Below, piece after piece: positions 38,001-51,700 of a stretch of 64,000 nt of DNA (the stretch's first letter is position 1; every line of letters starts with the position of its first letter). Below the pieces are notes generated by a model, which worked only from the letters and a program-made list of their open reading frames with translations, did no database searches and had not been told where the DNA came from. The stretch covers positions 72,955,501 to 73,019,500 of the forward strand of contig CM056574.1 in the NCBI GenBank assembly GCA_029721435.1, written 5' to 3'. The translations under genes and the position numbers were made by a program. This DNA comes from Gymnothorax reevesii (Eukaryota; Chordata; Actinopteri; Anguilliformes; Muraenidae).

Positions 38001-38941
38001 CACTTCAGAAGCTTATATTCACTTCCAAATGGCCATACAAGCACATTGGACCAAACGATACCATATATGCATTGCACTGTGATCTGAAGCTGCTGCCAGG
38101 CCGGAAACACACTCAGATTCACGTTCTGAGCTTAAAACCTCAAAGAAGCATGTTTTCATGAAAGTGCGTATCGCCACAGTTTCAGCGCTCTTGCTCGCTT
38201 TCTTACAGAGATAAACGCAGATTCACTCCAATTCAGTCATATTGTCACAATTCACTCAAGTTTGTCACTTTCCCACTAAGTTACACACAGAAAGGACATT
38301 TTTGACAAGAAAAAACTAAAAAAAAGAAAGTTTTTGAAAAAGTGCATATCTTCACTTCAGAAGCTTCTATTCACTTCCAATTGGCCATACAAGCACATTG
38401 GAACAAACGATACAATATATGCATTGCACTGTGATCTGAAGCTGTTGCCAGGCCAGAAACACGCTCAGATTCACGTTCTGGGCTTAAAACCTCAAAGAAG
38501 CATGTTTTCATGAAAGTGCGTATCGCCACAGTTTCAGCGCTCTAGCTCGCTTTCTTACAGAGATAAACGCATATTCACTCCAATTCAGTCATATTGTCAC
38601 AATTCACTCAAGTTTGTCACTTTCCCACTAAGTTACACACAGAAAGGACATTTTTGACAAGAAAAAACTAAAAAAAAGAAAGTTTTTGAAAAAGTGCATA
38701 TCTTCACTTCAGAAGCTTATATTCACTTAAAATTGGCCATACAAGCACATTGGACCAATCGATACAATATATGCAATGCACTGTGTTCTGAAGCTGTTCC
38801 CAGGCCAGAAACACGCTCAGATTCACGTTCTGAGCTTAAAACCTCAAAGAAGCGTGTTTCCATGAAAGTGCGTATAGCCACAGTTTCAGCGCTCTAGCTC
38901 GCTTTCTTACAGAGATAAACGCATATTCACTCCAATTCAGT
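35074..38941 (+). repeat. 11-monomer super-block, copy 2
   Basis: Order A B E/C D E F/G A B C D2 H2 with starts 35074, 35425, 35776, 36128, 36480, 36832, 37184, 37535, 37886, 38238 and 38590. It repeats 31207-35073 at a shift of 3,867 bp (3,868 bp downstream of the single-base deletion). Unlike the copies at 28398 and 32965, the F/G monomer here has the full acctcaaag, so it lacks that deletion. It also lacks gctgatattc in the following A. Confidence 0.93.
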
Positions 38942-39994
38942 CATATTGTCACAATTCACTCAAGTTTGTCACTTTCCCACTGGGTTACACACAGAATGGA
39001 CATTTTTGACAAGCAAAATTAAAAAAAAAGAAAGTTTTTGAAAAGTACATATCTTCACTTCAGAAGCTTATATTCACTTAAAATTGGCCATACAAGCACA
39101 TTGGACCAATCGATACAACATATGCAATGCACTGTGATCTGAAGCTGTTCCCTGGCCAGAAGCACGCACAGTTTCACATTCTGACCTTAAAACCTCAAGG
39201 AAGCGTGTTTTCATGAAAGCACGTAGAGCCACAGTTTAAGCGCTCTAGCGCACTTCCTTACAGAGATAAACGCATATTCATTCGAATTCAGTCATATTGT
39301 CACAATTCACTCAAGTTTGTCACTTTCCCACTAAGTTACACACAGGAAGGACATTTTTGACAAGCAAAACAAAAAAAAAGAAAGTTTTTGAAAAAGTGCA
39401 TATCTTCACTACAGAAGCTTATATTCACTTCCAAATGGCCATACAAGCACATTGGACCAATCGATACCATATAAGCATTGCACTGTGATCTGAAGCTGTT
39501 CCCAGGCTAGAAACACGCTCAGATTCACGTTCTGAGCTTAAAACCTCAAAGAAGCGTGTTTCCATGAACGTGCGTATAGCCACAGTTTCAGCGCTCTAGC
39601 GCGCTTCCTTACAGAGATACGAGCATATTCACTCCAATTCAGTAATATAGTCACAATTCACTGAAGTTGTTCACTTTCCCACTGAATAACACACAGAATG
39701 GACATTTCTGACAAGCAAATCTAAAAAAAAGAAAGTTTTTGAAAAAGTGCATATCTTCACTTCAGAAGCTTCTATTCACTTCCAATTGGCCATTCAAGCA
39801 CATTGGAACAAACGATACAATATATGCATTGCACTGTGATCTGAAGCTGTTGCCAGGCCAGAAACACGCTCAGATTCACGTTCTGAGCTTAAAACCTCAA
39901 AGAAGCATGTTTTCATGAAAGTGTGTATCGCCACAGTTTCAGCGCTCTAGCTCGCTTTCTTACAGAGATAAACGCATATTCACTCCAATTCAGT

Positions 39995-40346
39995 CATATT
40001 GTCACAATTCACTCAAGTTTGTCACTTTCCCACTGGGTTACACACAGAAAGGACATTTTTGACAAGAAAAAACTAAAAAAAAGAAAGTTTTTGAAAAAGT
40101 GCATATCTTCACTTCAGAAGCTTATATTATCTTAAAATTGGCCATACAAGCACATTGGACCAATCGATACAATATCTGCAATGCACTGTGATCTGAAGCT
40201 GTTCCCTGGCCAGAAGCACGCACAGTTTCACATTCTGAGCTTAAAACCTCAAAGAAGCGTGTTTCCATGAACGTGCGTATAGCCACAGTTTCAGCGCTCT
40301 AGTGCGCTTCCTTCCAGAGATAAACGCATATTCACTCCAATTCAGT
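39995..40346 (+). repeat. Satellite monomer type E2
   Basis: E-like, with private changes cttatattatctt and aatatctgc, and an I/F-like right end (gtttccatgaacgtgcg, ctagtgcgcttcc). Copies occur at 39995, 44564 and 49837, exactly one per 13-15-monomer block. This first copy has a cactgggttac head; the other two have cactaagttac. Confidence 0.9.
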
Positions 40347-40698
40347 CATATTGTCACAATTCACTCAAGTTTGTCACTTTCCCACTGGGTTACACCCAGA
40401 AAGGACATTTTTGACAAGCAAAATTAAAAAAAAAGAAAGTTTTTGAAAAAGTGCATATCTTCACTTCAGAAGCTTCTATTCACTTCCAATTGGCCATACA
40501 AGCACATTGGACCAATCGATACCATATAAGCATTGCACTGTGATCTGAAGCTGTTCCCAGGCCAGAAACACGCTCAGATTCACGTTCTGAGCTTAAAACC
40601 TCAAAGAAGCGTGTTTCCATGAAAGTGCGTATAGCCACAGTTTCAGCGCTCGAGCGTGCTTCCTTACAGAGATAAACGCATATTCACTCCAATTCAGT
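40347..40698 (+). repeat. Satellite monomer type F2
   Basis: F with two markers: gggttacacccag (instead of cacacag) and gcgctcgagcg, which creates an XhoI-type ctcgag in place of ctctag. Copies occur at 40347, 42807, 44916, 48080, 50189, 52649 and 55109, and none before 40 kb. This shows a local spread of a new variant. Confidence 0.92.
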
Positions 40699-42454
40699 CA
40701 TATTGTCACAATTCTCTCAAGTTTGTCACTTTCCCACTGGGTTACACACAGAACGGACATTTTTGACAAGCAAAATTAAAAAAAAAGAAAGTTTTTGAAA
40801 AGTACATATCTTCACTTCAGAAGCTTATATTCACTTAAAATTGGCCATAAAAGCCATTGGACCAAACGATACCATATACGCATTGCATTGTGATCTGAAG
40901 CTGTTCCCAGGCCAGAAACACGCTCAGATTCACGTACTGAGCTTAAAACCTCAAAGAAGCGTGTTTCCATGAAAGTGCGTATAGCCACAGTTTCAGCGCT
41001 CTAGCTCGCTTTCTTACAGAGATAAACGCATATTCACTCCAATTCAGTCATATTGTCACAATTCACTCAAGTTTGTCACTTTCCCACTGGGTTACACACA
41101 GAATGGACATTTTTGACAAGCAAAATTAAAAAAAAAGAAAGTTTTTGAAAAGTACATATCTTCACTTCAGAAGCTTATATTCACTTAAAATTGGCCATAC
41201 AAGCACATTGGACCAATCGATACAACATATGCAATGCACTGTGATCTGAAGCTGTTCCCTGGCCAGAAGCACGCACAGTTTCACATTCTGACCTTAAAAC
41301 CTCAAGGAAGCGTGTTTTCATGAAAGCACGTATAGCCACAGTTTCAGCGCTCTAGCGCGCTTCCTTACAGAGATACGAGCATATTCACTCGAATTCAGTA
41401 ATATAGTCACAATTCACTGAAGTTGTTCACTTTCCCACTGAGTAACACACAGAATGGACATTTCTGACAAGCAAATCTAAAAAAAAGAAAGTTTTTGAAA
41501 AAGTGCATATCTTCACTTCAGAAGCTTATATTCACTTCCAAATGGCCATACAAGCACATTGGACCAATCGATACAATATATGCAATGCACTGTGATCTGA
41601 AGCTGTACCCAGGCCAGAAACACGCTCAGATTCACGTTCTGAGCTTAAAACCTCAAAGAAGCATGTTTTCATGAAAGTGCGTATAGCCACAGTTTCAGCG
41701 CTCTAGCTCGCTTTCTTACAGAGATAAACGCATATTCACTCCAATTCAGTCATATTGTCACAATTCACTCAAGTTTGTCACTTTCCCACTAAGTTACACA
41801 CAGAAAGGACATTTTTGACAAGAAAAAACTAAAAAAAAGAAAGTTTTTGAAAAAGTGCATATCTTCACTTCAGAAGCTTATATTCACTTCCAAATGGCCA
41901 TACAAGCACATTGGACCAAACGATACCATATATGCATTGCACTGTGATCTGAAGCTGCTGCCAGGCCGGAAACACACTCAGATTCACGTTCTGAGCTTAA
42001 AACCTCAAAGAAGCATGTTTTCATGAAAGTGCGTATCGCCACAGTTTCAGCGCTCTTGCTCGCTTTCTTACAGAGATAAACGCATATTCACTCCAATTCA
42101 GTCATATTGTCACAATTCACTCAAGTTTGTCACTTTCCCACTAAGTTACACACAGAAAGGACATTTTTGACAAGAAAAAACTAAAAAAAAGAAAGTTTTT
42201 GAAAAAGTGCATATCTTCACTTCAGAAGCTTCTATTCACTTCCAATTGGCCATACAAGCACATTGGAACAAACGATACAATATATGCATTGCACTGTGAT
42301 CTGAAGCTGTTGCCAGGCCAGAAACAAGCTCAGATTCACGTTCTGGGCTTAAAACCTCAAAGAAGCATGTTTTCATGAAAGTGCGTATCGCCACAGTTTC
42401 TGCGCTCTAGCTCGCTTTCTTACAGAGATAAACGCATATTCACTCCAATTCAGT

Positions 42455-42806
42455 CATATTGTCACAATTCACTCAAGTTTGTCACTTTCCCACTAAGTTA
42501 CACACAGAAAGGACATTTTTGACAAGAAAAAACTAAAAAAAAGAAAGTTTTTGAAAAAGTGCATATCTTCACTTCAGAAGCTTATATTCACTTAAAATTG
42601 GCCATACAAGCACATTTGACCAATCGATACAATATATGCAATGCACTGTGTTCTGAAGCTGTTCCCAGGCCAGAAACACGCTCAGATTCACGTTCTGAGC
42701 TTAAAACCTCAAAGAAGCATGTTTTCATGAACGTGCGTATAGCCACAGTTTCAGCGCTCTAGCGCGCTTCCTTCCAGAGATAAACGCATATTCACTCCAA
42801 TTCAGT
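42455..42806 (+). repeat. Satellite monomer type H3 (H/E2-like hybrid)
   Basis: H left and middle with cacatttgacc and gtgttctg, then agcatgttttcatgaacgtgcg and the tail cgcgcttccttccagag. Copies at 42455, 47728, 52297 and 54757 are always followed by F2. Confidence 0.9.
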
Positions 42807-43510
42807 CATATTGTCACAATTCACTCAAGTTTGTCACTTTCCCACTGGGTTACACCCAGAAAGGACATTTTTGACAAGCAAAATTAAAAAAAAAGAAAGT
42901 TTTTGAAAAAGTGCATATCTTCACTTCAGAAGCTTCTATTCACTTCCAATTGGCCATACAAGCACATTGGACCAATCGATACCATATAAGCATTGCACTG
43001 TGATCTGAAGCTGTTCCCAGGCCAGAAACACGCTCAGATTCACGTTCTGAGCTTAAAACCTCAAAGAAGCGTGTTTCCATGAAAGTGCGTATAGCCACAG
43101 TTTCAGCGCTCGAGCGCGCTTCCTTACAGAGATAAACGCATATTCACTCCAATTCAGTCATATTGTCACAATTCACTCAAGTTTGTCACTTTCCCACTAA
43201 GTTACACACAGAAAGGACATTTTTGACAAGAAAAAACTAAAAAAAAGAAAGTTTTTGAAAAAGTGCATATCTTCACTTCAGAAGCTTATATTCACTTAAA
43301 ATTGGCCATACAAGCACATTGGACCAATCGATACAATATATGCAATGCACTGTGTTCTGAAGCTGTTCCCAGGCCAGAAACACGCTCAGATTCACGTTCT
43401 GAGCTTAAAACCTCAAAGAAGCGTGTTTCCATGAAAGTGCGTATAGCCACAGTTTCAGCGCTCTAGCTCGCTTTCTTACAGAGATAAACGCATATTCACT
43501 CCAATTCAGT

Positions 43511-46500
43511 CATATTGTCACAATTCACTCAAGTTTGTCACTTTCCCACTGGGTTACACACAGAATGGACATTTTTGACAAGCAAAATTAAAAAAAAAGA
43601 AAGTTTTTGAAAAGTACATATCTTCACTTCAGAAGCTTATATTCACTTAAAATTGGCCATACAAGCACATTGGACCAATCGATACAACATATGCAATGCA
43701 CTGTGATCTGAAGCTGTTCCCTGGCCAGAAGCACGCACAGTTTCACATTCTGACCTTAAAACCTCAAGGAAGCGTGTTTTCATGAAAGCACGTAGAGCCA
43801 CAGTTTAAGCGCTCTAGCGCACTTCCTTACAGAGATAAACGCATATTCACTCGAATTCAGTCATATTGTCACAATTCACTCAAGTTTGTCACTTTCCCAC
43901 TAAGTTACACACAGAAAGGACATTTTTGACAAGCAAAACAAAAAAAAAGAAAGTTTTTGAAAAAGTGCATATCTTCACTACAGAAGCTTATATTCACTTC
44001 CAAATGGCCATACAAGCACATTGGACCAATCGATACCATATAAGCATTGCACTGTGATCTGAAGCTGTTCCCAGGCTAGAAACACGCTCAGATTCACGTT
44101 CTGAGCTTAAAACCTCAAAGAAGCGTGTTTCCATGAACGTGCGAATAGCCACAGTTTCAGCGCTCTAGCGCGCTTCCTTACAGAGATACGAGCATATTCA
44201 CTCCAATTCAGTAATATAGTCACAATTCACTGAAGTTGTTCACTTTCCCACTGAATAACACACAGAATGGACATTTCTGACAAGCAAATCTAAAAAAAAG
44301 AAAGTTTTTGAAAAAGTGCATATCTTCACTTCAGAAGCTTCTATTCACTTCCAATTGGCCATTCAAGCACATTGGAACAAACGATACAATATATGCATTG
44401 CACTGTGATCTGAAGCTGTTGCCAGGCCAGAAACACGCTCAGATTCACGTTCTGAGCTTAAAACCTCAAAGAAGCATGTTTTCATGAAAGTGTGTATCGC
44501 CACAGTTTCAGCGCTCTAGCTCGCTTTCTTACAGAGATAAACGCATATTCACTCCAATTCAGTCATATTGTCACAATTCACTCAAGTTTGTCACTTTCCC
44601 ACTAAGTTACACACAGAAAGGACATTTTTGACAAGAAAAAACTAAAAAAAAGAAAGTTTTTGAAAAAGTGCATATCTTCACTTCAGAAGCTTATATTATC
44701 TTAAAATTGGCCATACAAGCACATTGGACCAATCGATACAATATCTGCAATGCACTGTGATCTGAAGCTGTTCCCTGGCCAGAAGCACGCACAGTTTCAC
44801 ATTCTGAGCTTAAAACCTCAAAGAAGCGTGTTTCCATGAACGTGCGTATAGCCACAGTTTCAGCGCTCTAGTGCGCTTCCTTCCAGAGATAAACGCATAT
44901 TCACTCCAATTCAGTCATATTGTCACAATTCACTCAAGTTTGTCACTTTCCCACTGGGTTACACCCAGAAAGGACATTTTTGACAAGCAAAATTAAAAAA
45001 AAAGAAAGTTTTTGAAAAAGTGCATATCTTCACTTCAGAAGCTTCTATTCACTTCCAATTGGCCATACAAGCACATTGGACCAATCGATACCATATAAGC
45101 ATTGCACTGTGATCTGAAGCTGTTCCCAGGCCAGAAACACGCTCAGATTCACGTTCTGAGCTTAAAACCTCAAAGAAGCGTGTTTCCATGAAAGTGCGTA
45201 TAGCCACAGTTTCAGCGCTCGAGCGCGCTTCCTTACAGAGATAAACGCATATTCACTCCAATTCAGTCATATTGTCACAATTCTCTCAAGTTTGTCACTT
45301 TCCCACTGGGTTACACACAGAATGGACATTTTTGACAAGCAAAATTAAAAAAAAAGAAAGTTTTTGAAAAGTACATATCTTCACTTCAGAAGCTTATATT
45401 CACTTAAAATTGGCCATAAAAGCCATTGGACCAAACGATACCATATACGCATTGCATTGTGATCTGAAGCTGTTCCCAGGCCAGAAACACGCTCAGATTC
45501 ACGTACTGAGCTTAAAACCTCAAAGAAGCGTGTTTCCATGAAAGTGCGTATAGCCACAGTTTCAGCGCTCTAGCTCGCTTTCTTACAGAGATAAACGCAT
45601 ATTCACTCCAATTCAGTCATATTGTCACAATTCACTCAAGTTTGTCACTTTCCCACTGGGTTACACACAGAATGGACATTTTTGACAAGCAAAATTTAAA
45701 AAAAAGAAAGTTTTTGAAAAGTACATATCTTCACTTCAGAAGCTTATATTCACTTAAAATTGGCCATACAAGCACATTGGACCAATCGATACAACATATG
45801 CAATGCACTGTGATCTGAAGCTGTTCCCTGGCCAGAAGCACGCACAGTTTCACATTCTGACCTTAAAACCTCAAGGAAGCGTGTTTTCATGAAAGCACGT
45901 ATAGCCACAGTTTCAGCGCTCTAGCGCGCTTCCTTACAGAGATACGAGCATATTCACTCGAATTCAGTAATATAGTCACAATTCACTGAAGTTGTTCACT
46001 TTCCCACTGAGTAACACACAGAATGGACATTTCTGACAAGCAAATCTAAAAAAAAGAAAGTTTTTGAAAAAGTGCATATCTTCACTTCAGAAGCTTATAT
46101 TCACTTCCAAATGGCCATACAAGCACATTGGACCAATCGATACAATATATGCAATGCACTGTGATCTGAAGCTGTTCCCAGGCCAGAAACACGCTCAGAT
46201 TCACGTTCTGAGCTTAAAACCTCAAAGAAGCATGTTTTCATGAAAGTGCGTATAGCCACAGTTTCAGCGCTCTAGCTCGCTTTCTTACAGAGATAAACGC
46301 ATATTCACTCCAATTCAGTCATATTGTCACAATTCACTCAAGTTTGTCACTTTCCTACTAAGTTACACACAGAAAGGACATTTTTGACAAGAAAAAACTA
46401 AAAAAAAGAAAGTTTTTGAAAAAGTGCATATCTTCACTTCAGAAGCTTATATTCACTTCCAAATGGCCATACAAGCACATTGGACCAAACGATACCATAT

Positions 46501-48783
46501 ATGCATTGCACTGTGATCTGAAGCTGCTGCCAGGCCGGAAACACACTCAGATTCACGTTCTGAGCTTAAAACCTCAAAGAAGCATGTTTTCATGAAAGTG
46601 CGTATCGCCACAGTTTCAGCGCTCTTGCTCGCTTTCTTACAGAGATAAACGCATATTCACTCCAATTCAGTCATATTGTCACAATTCACTCAAGTTTGTC
46701 ACTTTCCCACTAAGTTACACACAGAAAGGACATTTTTGACAAGAAAAAACTAAAAAAAAGAAAGTTTTTGAAAAAGTGCATATCTTCACTTCAGAAGCTT
46801 CTATTCACTTCCAATTGGCCATACAAGCACATTGGAACAAACGATACAATATATGCATTGCACTGTGATCTGAAGCTGTTGCCAGGCCAGAAACAAGCTC
46901 AGATTCACGTTCTGGGCTTAAAACCTCAAAGAAGCATGTTTTCATGAAAGTGCGTATCGCCACAGTTTCTGCGCTCTAGCTCGCTTTCTTACAGAGATAA
47001 ACGCATATTCACTCCAATTCAGTCATATTGTCACAATTCACTCAAGTTTGTCACTTTCCCACTAAGTTACACACAGAAAGGACATTTTTGACAAGAAAAA
47101 ACTAAAAAAAAGAAAGTTTTTGAAAAAGTGCATATCTTCACTTCAGAAGCTTATATTCACTTCCAAATGGCCATACAAGCACATTGGACCAAACGATACC
47201 ATATATGCATTGCACTGTGATCTGAAGCTGCTGCCAGGCCGGAAACACACTCAGATTCACGTTCTGAGCTTAAAACCTCAAAGAAGCATGTTTTCATGAA
47301 AGTGCGTATCGCCACAGTTTCAGCGCTCTTGCTCGCTTTCTTACAGAGATAAACGCATATTCACTCCAATTCAGTCATATTGTCACAATTCACTCAAGTT
47401 TGTCACTTTCCCACTAAGTTACACACAGAAAGGACATTTTTGACAAGAAAAAACTAAAAAAAAGAAAGTTTTTGAAAAAGTGCATATCTTCACTTCAGAA
47501 GCTTCTATTCACTTCCAATTGGCCATACAAGCACATTGGAACAAACGATACAATATATGCATTGCACTGTGATCTGAAGCTGTTGCCAGGCCAGAAACAA
47601 GCTCAGATTCACGTTCTGGGCTTAAAACCTCAAAGAAGCATGTTTTCATGAAAGTGCGTATCGCCACAGTTTCTGCGCTCTAGCTCGCTTTCTTACAGAG
47701 ATAAACGCATATTCACTCCAATTCAGTCATATTGTCACAATTCACTCAAGTTTGTCACTTTCCCACTAAGTTACACACAGAAAGGACATTTTTGACAAGA
47801 AAAAACTAAAAAAAAGAAAGTTTTTGAAAAAGTGCATATCTTCACTTCAGAAGCTTATATTCACTTAAAATTGGCCATACAAGCACATTTGACCAATCGA
47901 TACAATATATGCAATGCACTGTGTTCTGAAGCTGTTCCCAGGCCAGAAACACGCTCAGATTCACGTTCTGAGCTTAAAACCTCAAAGAAGCATGTTTTCA
48001 TGAACGTGCGTATAGCCACAGTTTCAGCGCTCTAGCGCGCTTCCTTCCAGAGATAAACGCATATTCACTCCAATTCAGTCATATTGTCACAATTCACTCA
48101 AGTTTGTCACTTTCCCACTGGGTTACACCCAGAAAGGACATTTTTGACAAGCAAAATTAAAAAAAAAGAAAGTTTTTGAAAAAGTGCATATCTTCACTTC
48201 AGAAGCTTCTATTCACTTCCAATTGGCCATACAAGCACATTGGACCAATCGATACCATATAAGCATTGCACTGTGATCTGAAGCTGTTCCCAGGCCAGAA
48301 ACACGCTCAGATTCACGTTCTGAGCTTAAAACCTCAAAGAAGCGTGTTTCCATGAAAGTGCGTATAGCCACAGTTTCAGCGCTCGAGCGCGCTTCCTTAC
48401 AGAGATAAACGCATATTCACTCCAATTCAGTCATATTGTCACAATTCACTCAAGTTTGTCACTTTCCCACTAAGTTACACACAGAAAGGACATTTTTGAC
48501 AAGAAAAAACTAAAAAAAAGAAAGTTTTTGAAAAAGTGCATATCTTCACTTCAGAAGCTTATATTCACTTAAAATTGGCCATACAAGCACATTGGACCAA
48601 TCGATACAATATATGCAATGCACTGTGTTCTGAAGCTGTTCCCAGGCCAGAAACACGCTCAGATTCACGTTCTGAGCTTAAAACCTCAAAGAAGCGTGTT
48701 TCCATGAAAGTGCGTATAGCCACAGTTTCAGCGCTCTAGCTCGCTTTCTTACAGAGATAAACGCATATTCACTCCAATTCAGT
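43511..48783 (+). repeat. 15-monomer super-block B, copy 2 (5,273 bp)
   Basis: Order A I J E2 F2 G A B C D2 C D2 H3 F2 H2 with starts 43511, 43862, 44213, 44564, 44916, 45268, 45618, 45969, 46320, 46672, 47024, 47376, 47728, 48080 and 48432. It equals copy 1 plus an extra C-D2 pair (704 bp). gcgaatagcc in I is shared with the next copy. Confidence 0.94.
46320..47727 (+). repeat. C-D2 dimer duplicated in tandem
   Basis: The pair C (46320) + D2 (46672) is followed by C (47024) + D2 (47376), both D2 with caagctc and ttctgcgctc. The first C has a private tcctactaag absent from the second. Other copies of the super-block have a single pair, so this is a recent 704-bp, two-monomer expansion. Confidence 0.93.
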
Positions 48784-51700
48784 CATATTGTCACAATTCA
48801 CTCAAGTTTGTCACTTTCCCACTGGGTTACACACAGAATGGACATTTTTGACAAGCAAAATTAAAAAAAAAGAAAGTTTTTGAAAAGTACATATCTTCAC
48901 TTCAGAAGCTTATATTCACTTAAAATTGGCCATACAAGCACATTGGACCAATCGATACAACATATGCAATGCACTGTGATCTGAAGCTGTTCCCTGGCCA
49001 GAAGCACGCACAGTTTCACATTCTGACCTTAAAACCTCAAGGAAGCGTGTTTTCATGAAAGCACGTAGAGCCACAGTTTAAGCGCTCTAGCGCACTTCCT
49101 TACAGAGATAAACGCATATTCACTCGAATTCAGTCATATTGTCACAATTCACTCAAGTTTGTCACTTTCCCACTAAGTTACACACAGAAAGGACATTTTT
49201 GACAAGCAAAACAAAAAAAAAGAAAGTTTTTGAAAAAGTGCATATCTTCACTACAGAAGCTTATATTCACTTCCAAATGGCCATACAAGCACATTGGACC
49301 AATCGATACCATATAAGCATTGCACTGTGATCTGAAGCTGTTCCCAGGCTAGAAACACGCTCAGATTCACGTTCTGAGCTTAAAACCTCAAAGAAGCGTG
49401 TTTCCATGAACGTGCGAATAGCCACAGTTTCAGCGCTCTAGCGCGCTTCCTTACAGAGATACGAGCATATTCACTCCAATTCAGTAATATAGTCACAATT
49501 CACTGAAGTTGTTCACTTTCCCACTGAATAACACACAGAATGGACATTTCTGACAAGCAAATCTAAAAAAAAGAAAGTTTTTGAAAAAGTGCATATCTTC
49601 ACTTCAGAAGCTTCTATTCACTTCCAATTGGCCATTCAAGCACATTGGAACAAACGATACAATATATGCATTGCACTGTGATCTGAAGCTGTTGCCAGGC
49701 CAGAAACACGCTCAGATTCACGTTCTGAGCTTAAAACCTCAAAGAAGCATGTTTTCATGAAAGTGTGTATCGCCACAGTTTCAGCGCTCTAGCTCGCTTT
49801 CTTACAGAGATAAACGCATATTCACTCCAATTCAGTCATATTGTCACAATTCACTCAAGTTTGTCACTTTCCCACTAAGTTACACACAGAAAGGACATTT
49901 TTGACAAGAAAAAACTAAAAAAAAGAAAGTTTTTGAAAAAGTGCATATCTTCACTTCAGAAGCTTATATTATCTTAAAATTGGCCATACAAGCACATTGG
50001 ACCAATCGATACAATATCTGCAATGCACTGTGATCTGAAGCTGTTCCCTGGCCAGAAGCACGCACAGTTTCACATTCTGAGCTTAAAACCTCAAAGAAGC
50101 GTGTTTCCATGAACGTGCGTATAGCCACAGTTTCAGCGCTCTAGTGCGCTTCCTTCCAGAGATAAACGCATATTCACTCCAATTCAGTCATATTGTCACA
50201 ATTCACTCAAGTTTGTCACTTTCCCACTGGGTTACACCCAGAAAGGACATTTTTGACAAGCAAAATTAAAAAAAAAGAAAGTTTTTGAAAAAGTGCATAT
50301 CTTCACTTCAGAAGCTTCTATTCACTTCCAATTGGCCATACAAGCACATTGGACCAATCGATACCATATAAGCATTGCACTGTGATCTGAAGCTGTTCCC
50401 AGGCCAGAAACACGCTCAGATTCACGTTCTGAGCTTAAAACCTCAAAGAAGCGTGTTTCCATGAAAGTGCGTATAGCCACAGTTTCAGCGCTCGAGCGCG
50501 CTTCCTTACAGAGATAAACGCATATTCACTCCAATTCAGTCATATTGTCACAATTCTCTCAAGTTTGTCACTTTCCCACTGGGTTACACACAGAATGGAC
50601 ATTTTTGACAAGCAAAATTAAAAAAAAAGAAAGTTTTTGAAAAGTACATATCTTCACTTCAGAAGCTTATATTCACTTAAAATTGGCCATAAAAGCCATT
50701 GGACCAAACGATACCATATACGCATTGCATTGTGATCTGAAGCTGTTCCCAGGCCAGAAACACGCTCAGATTCACGTACTGAGCTTAAAACCTCAAAGAA
50801 GCGTGTTTCCATGAAAGTGCGTATAGCCACAGTTTCAGCGCTCTAGCTCGCTTTCTTACAGAGATAAACGCATATTCACTCCAATTCAGTCATATTGTCA
50901 CAATTCACTCAAGTTTGTCACTTTCCCACTGGGTTACACACAGAATGGACATTTTTGACAAGCAAAATTTAAAAAAAAGAAAGTTTTTGAAAAGTACATA
51001 TCTTCACTTCAGAAGCTTATATTCACTTAAAATTGGCCATACAAGCACATTGGACCAATCGATACAACATATGCAATGCACTGTGATCTGAAGCTGTTCC
51101 CTGGCCAGAAGCACGCACAGTTTCACATTCTGACCTTAAAACCTCAAGGAAGCGTGTTTTCATGAAAGCACGTATAGCCACAGTTTCAGCGCTCTAGCGC
51201 GCTTCCTTACAGAGATACGAGCATATTCACTCGAATTCAGTAATATAGTCACAATTCACTGAAGTTGTTCACTTTCCCACTGAGTAACACACAGAATGGA
51301 CATTTCTGACAAGCAAATCTAAAAAAAAGAAAGTTTTTGAAAAAGTGCATATCTTCACTTCAGAAGCTTATATTCACTTCCAAATGGCCATACAAGCACA
51401 TTGGACCAATCGATACAATATATGCAATGCACTGTGATCTGAAGCTGTTCCCAGGCCAGAAACACGCTCAGATTCACGTTCTGAGCTTAAAACCTCAAAG
51501 AAGCATGTTTTCATGAAAGTGCGTATAGCCACAGTTTCAGCGCTCTAGCTCGCTTTCTTACAGAGATAAACGCATATTCACTCCAATTCAGTCATATTGT
51601 CACAATTCACTCAAGTTTGTCACTTTCCCACTAAGTTACACACAGAAAGGACATTTTTGACAAGAAAAAACTAAAAAAAAGAAAGTTTTTGAAAAAGTGC

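Larger units (their letters stand above)
38942..43510 (+). repeat. 13-monomer super-block B, copy 1 (4,569 bp)
   Basis: Order A I J E2 F2 G A B C D2 H3 F2 H2 with starts 38942, 39293, 39644, 39995, 40347, 40699, 41049, 41400, 41751, 42103, 42455, 42807 and 43159. The first A carries cgtagagcc, tttaagcgc and cgcacttcc, which mark the start of every copy. Private to this copy: cattcgaattc, caggaaggac, cgagcgtgc and agaacggac. Confidence 0.94.
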
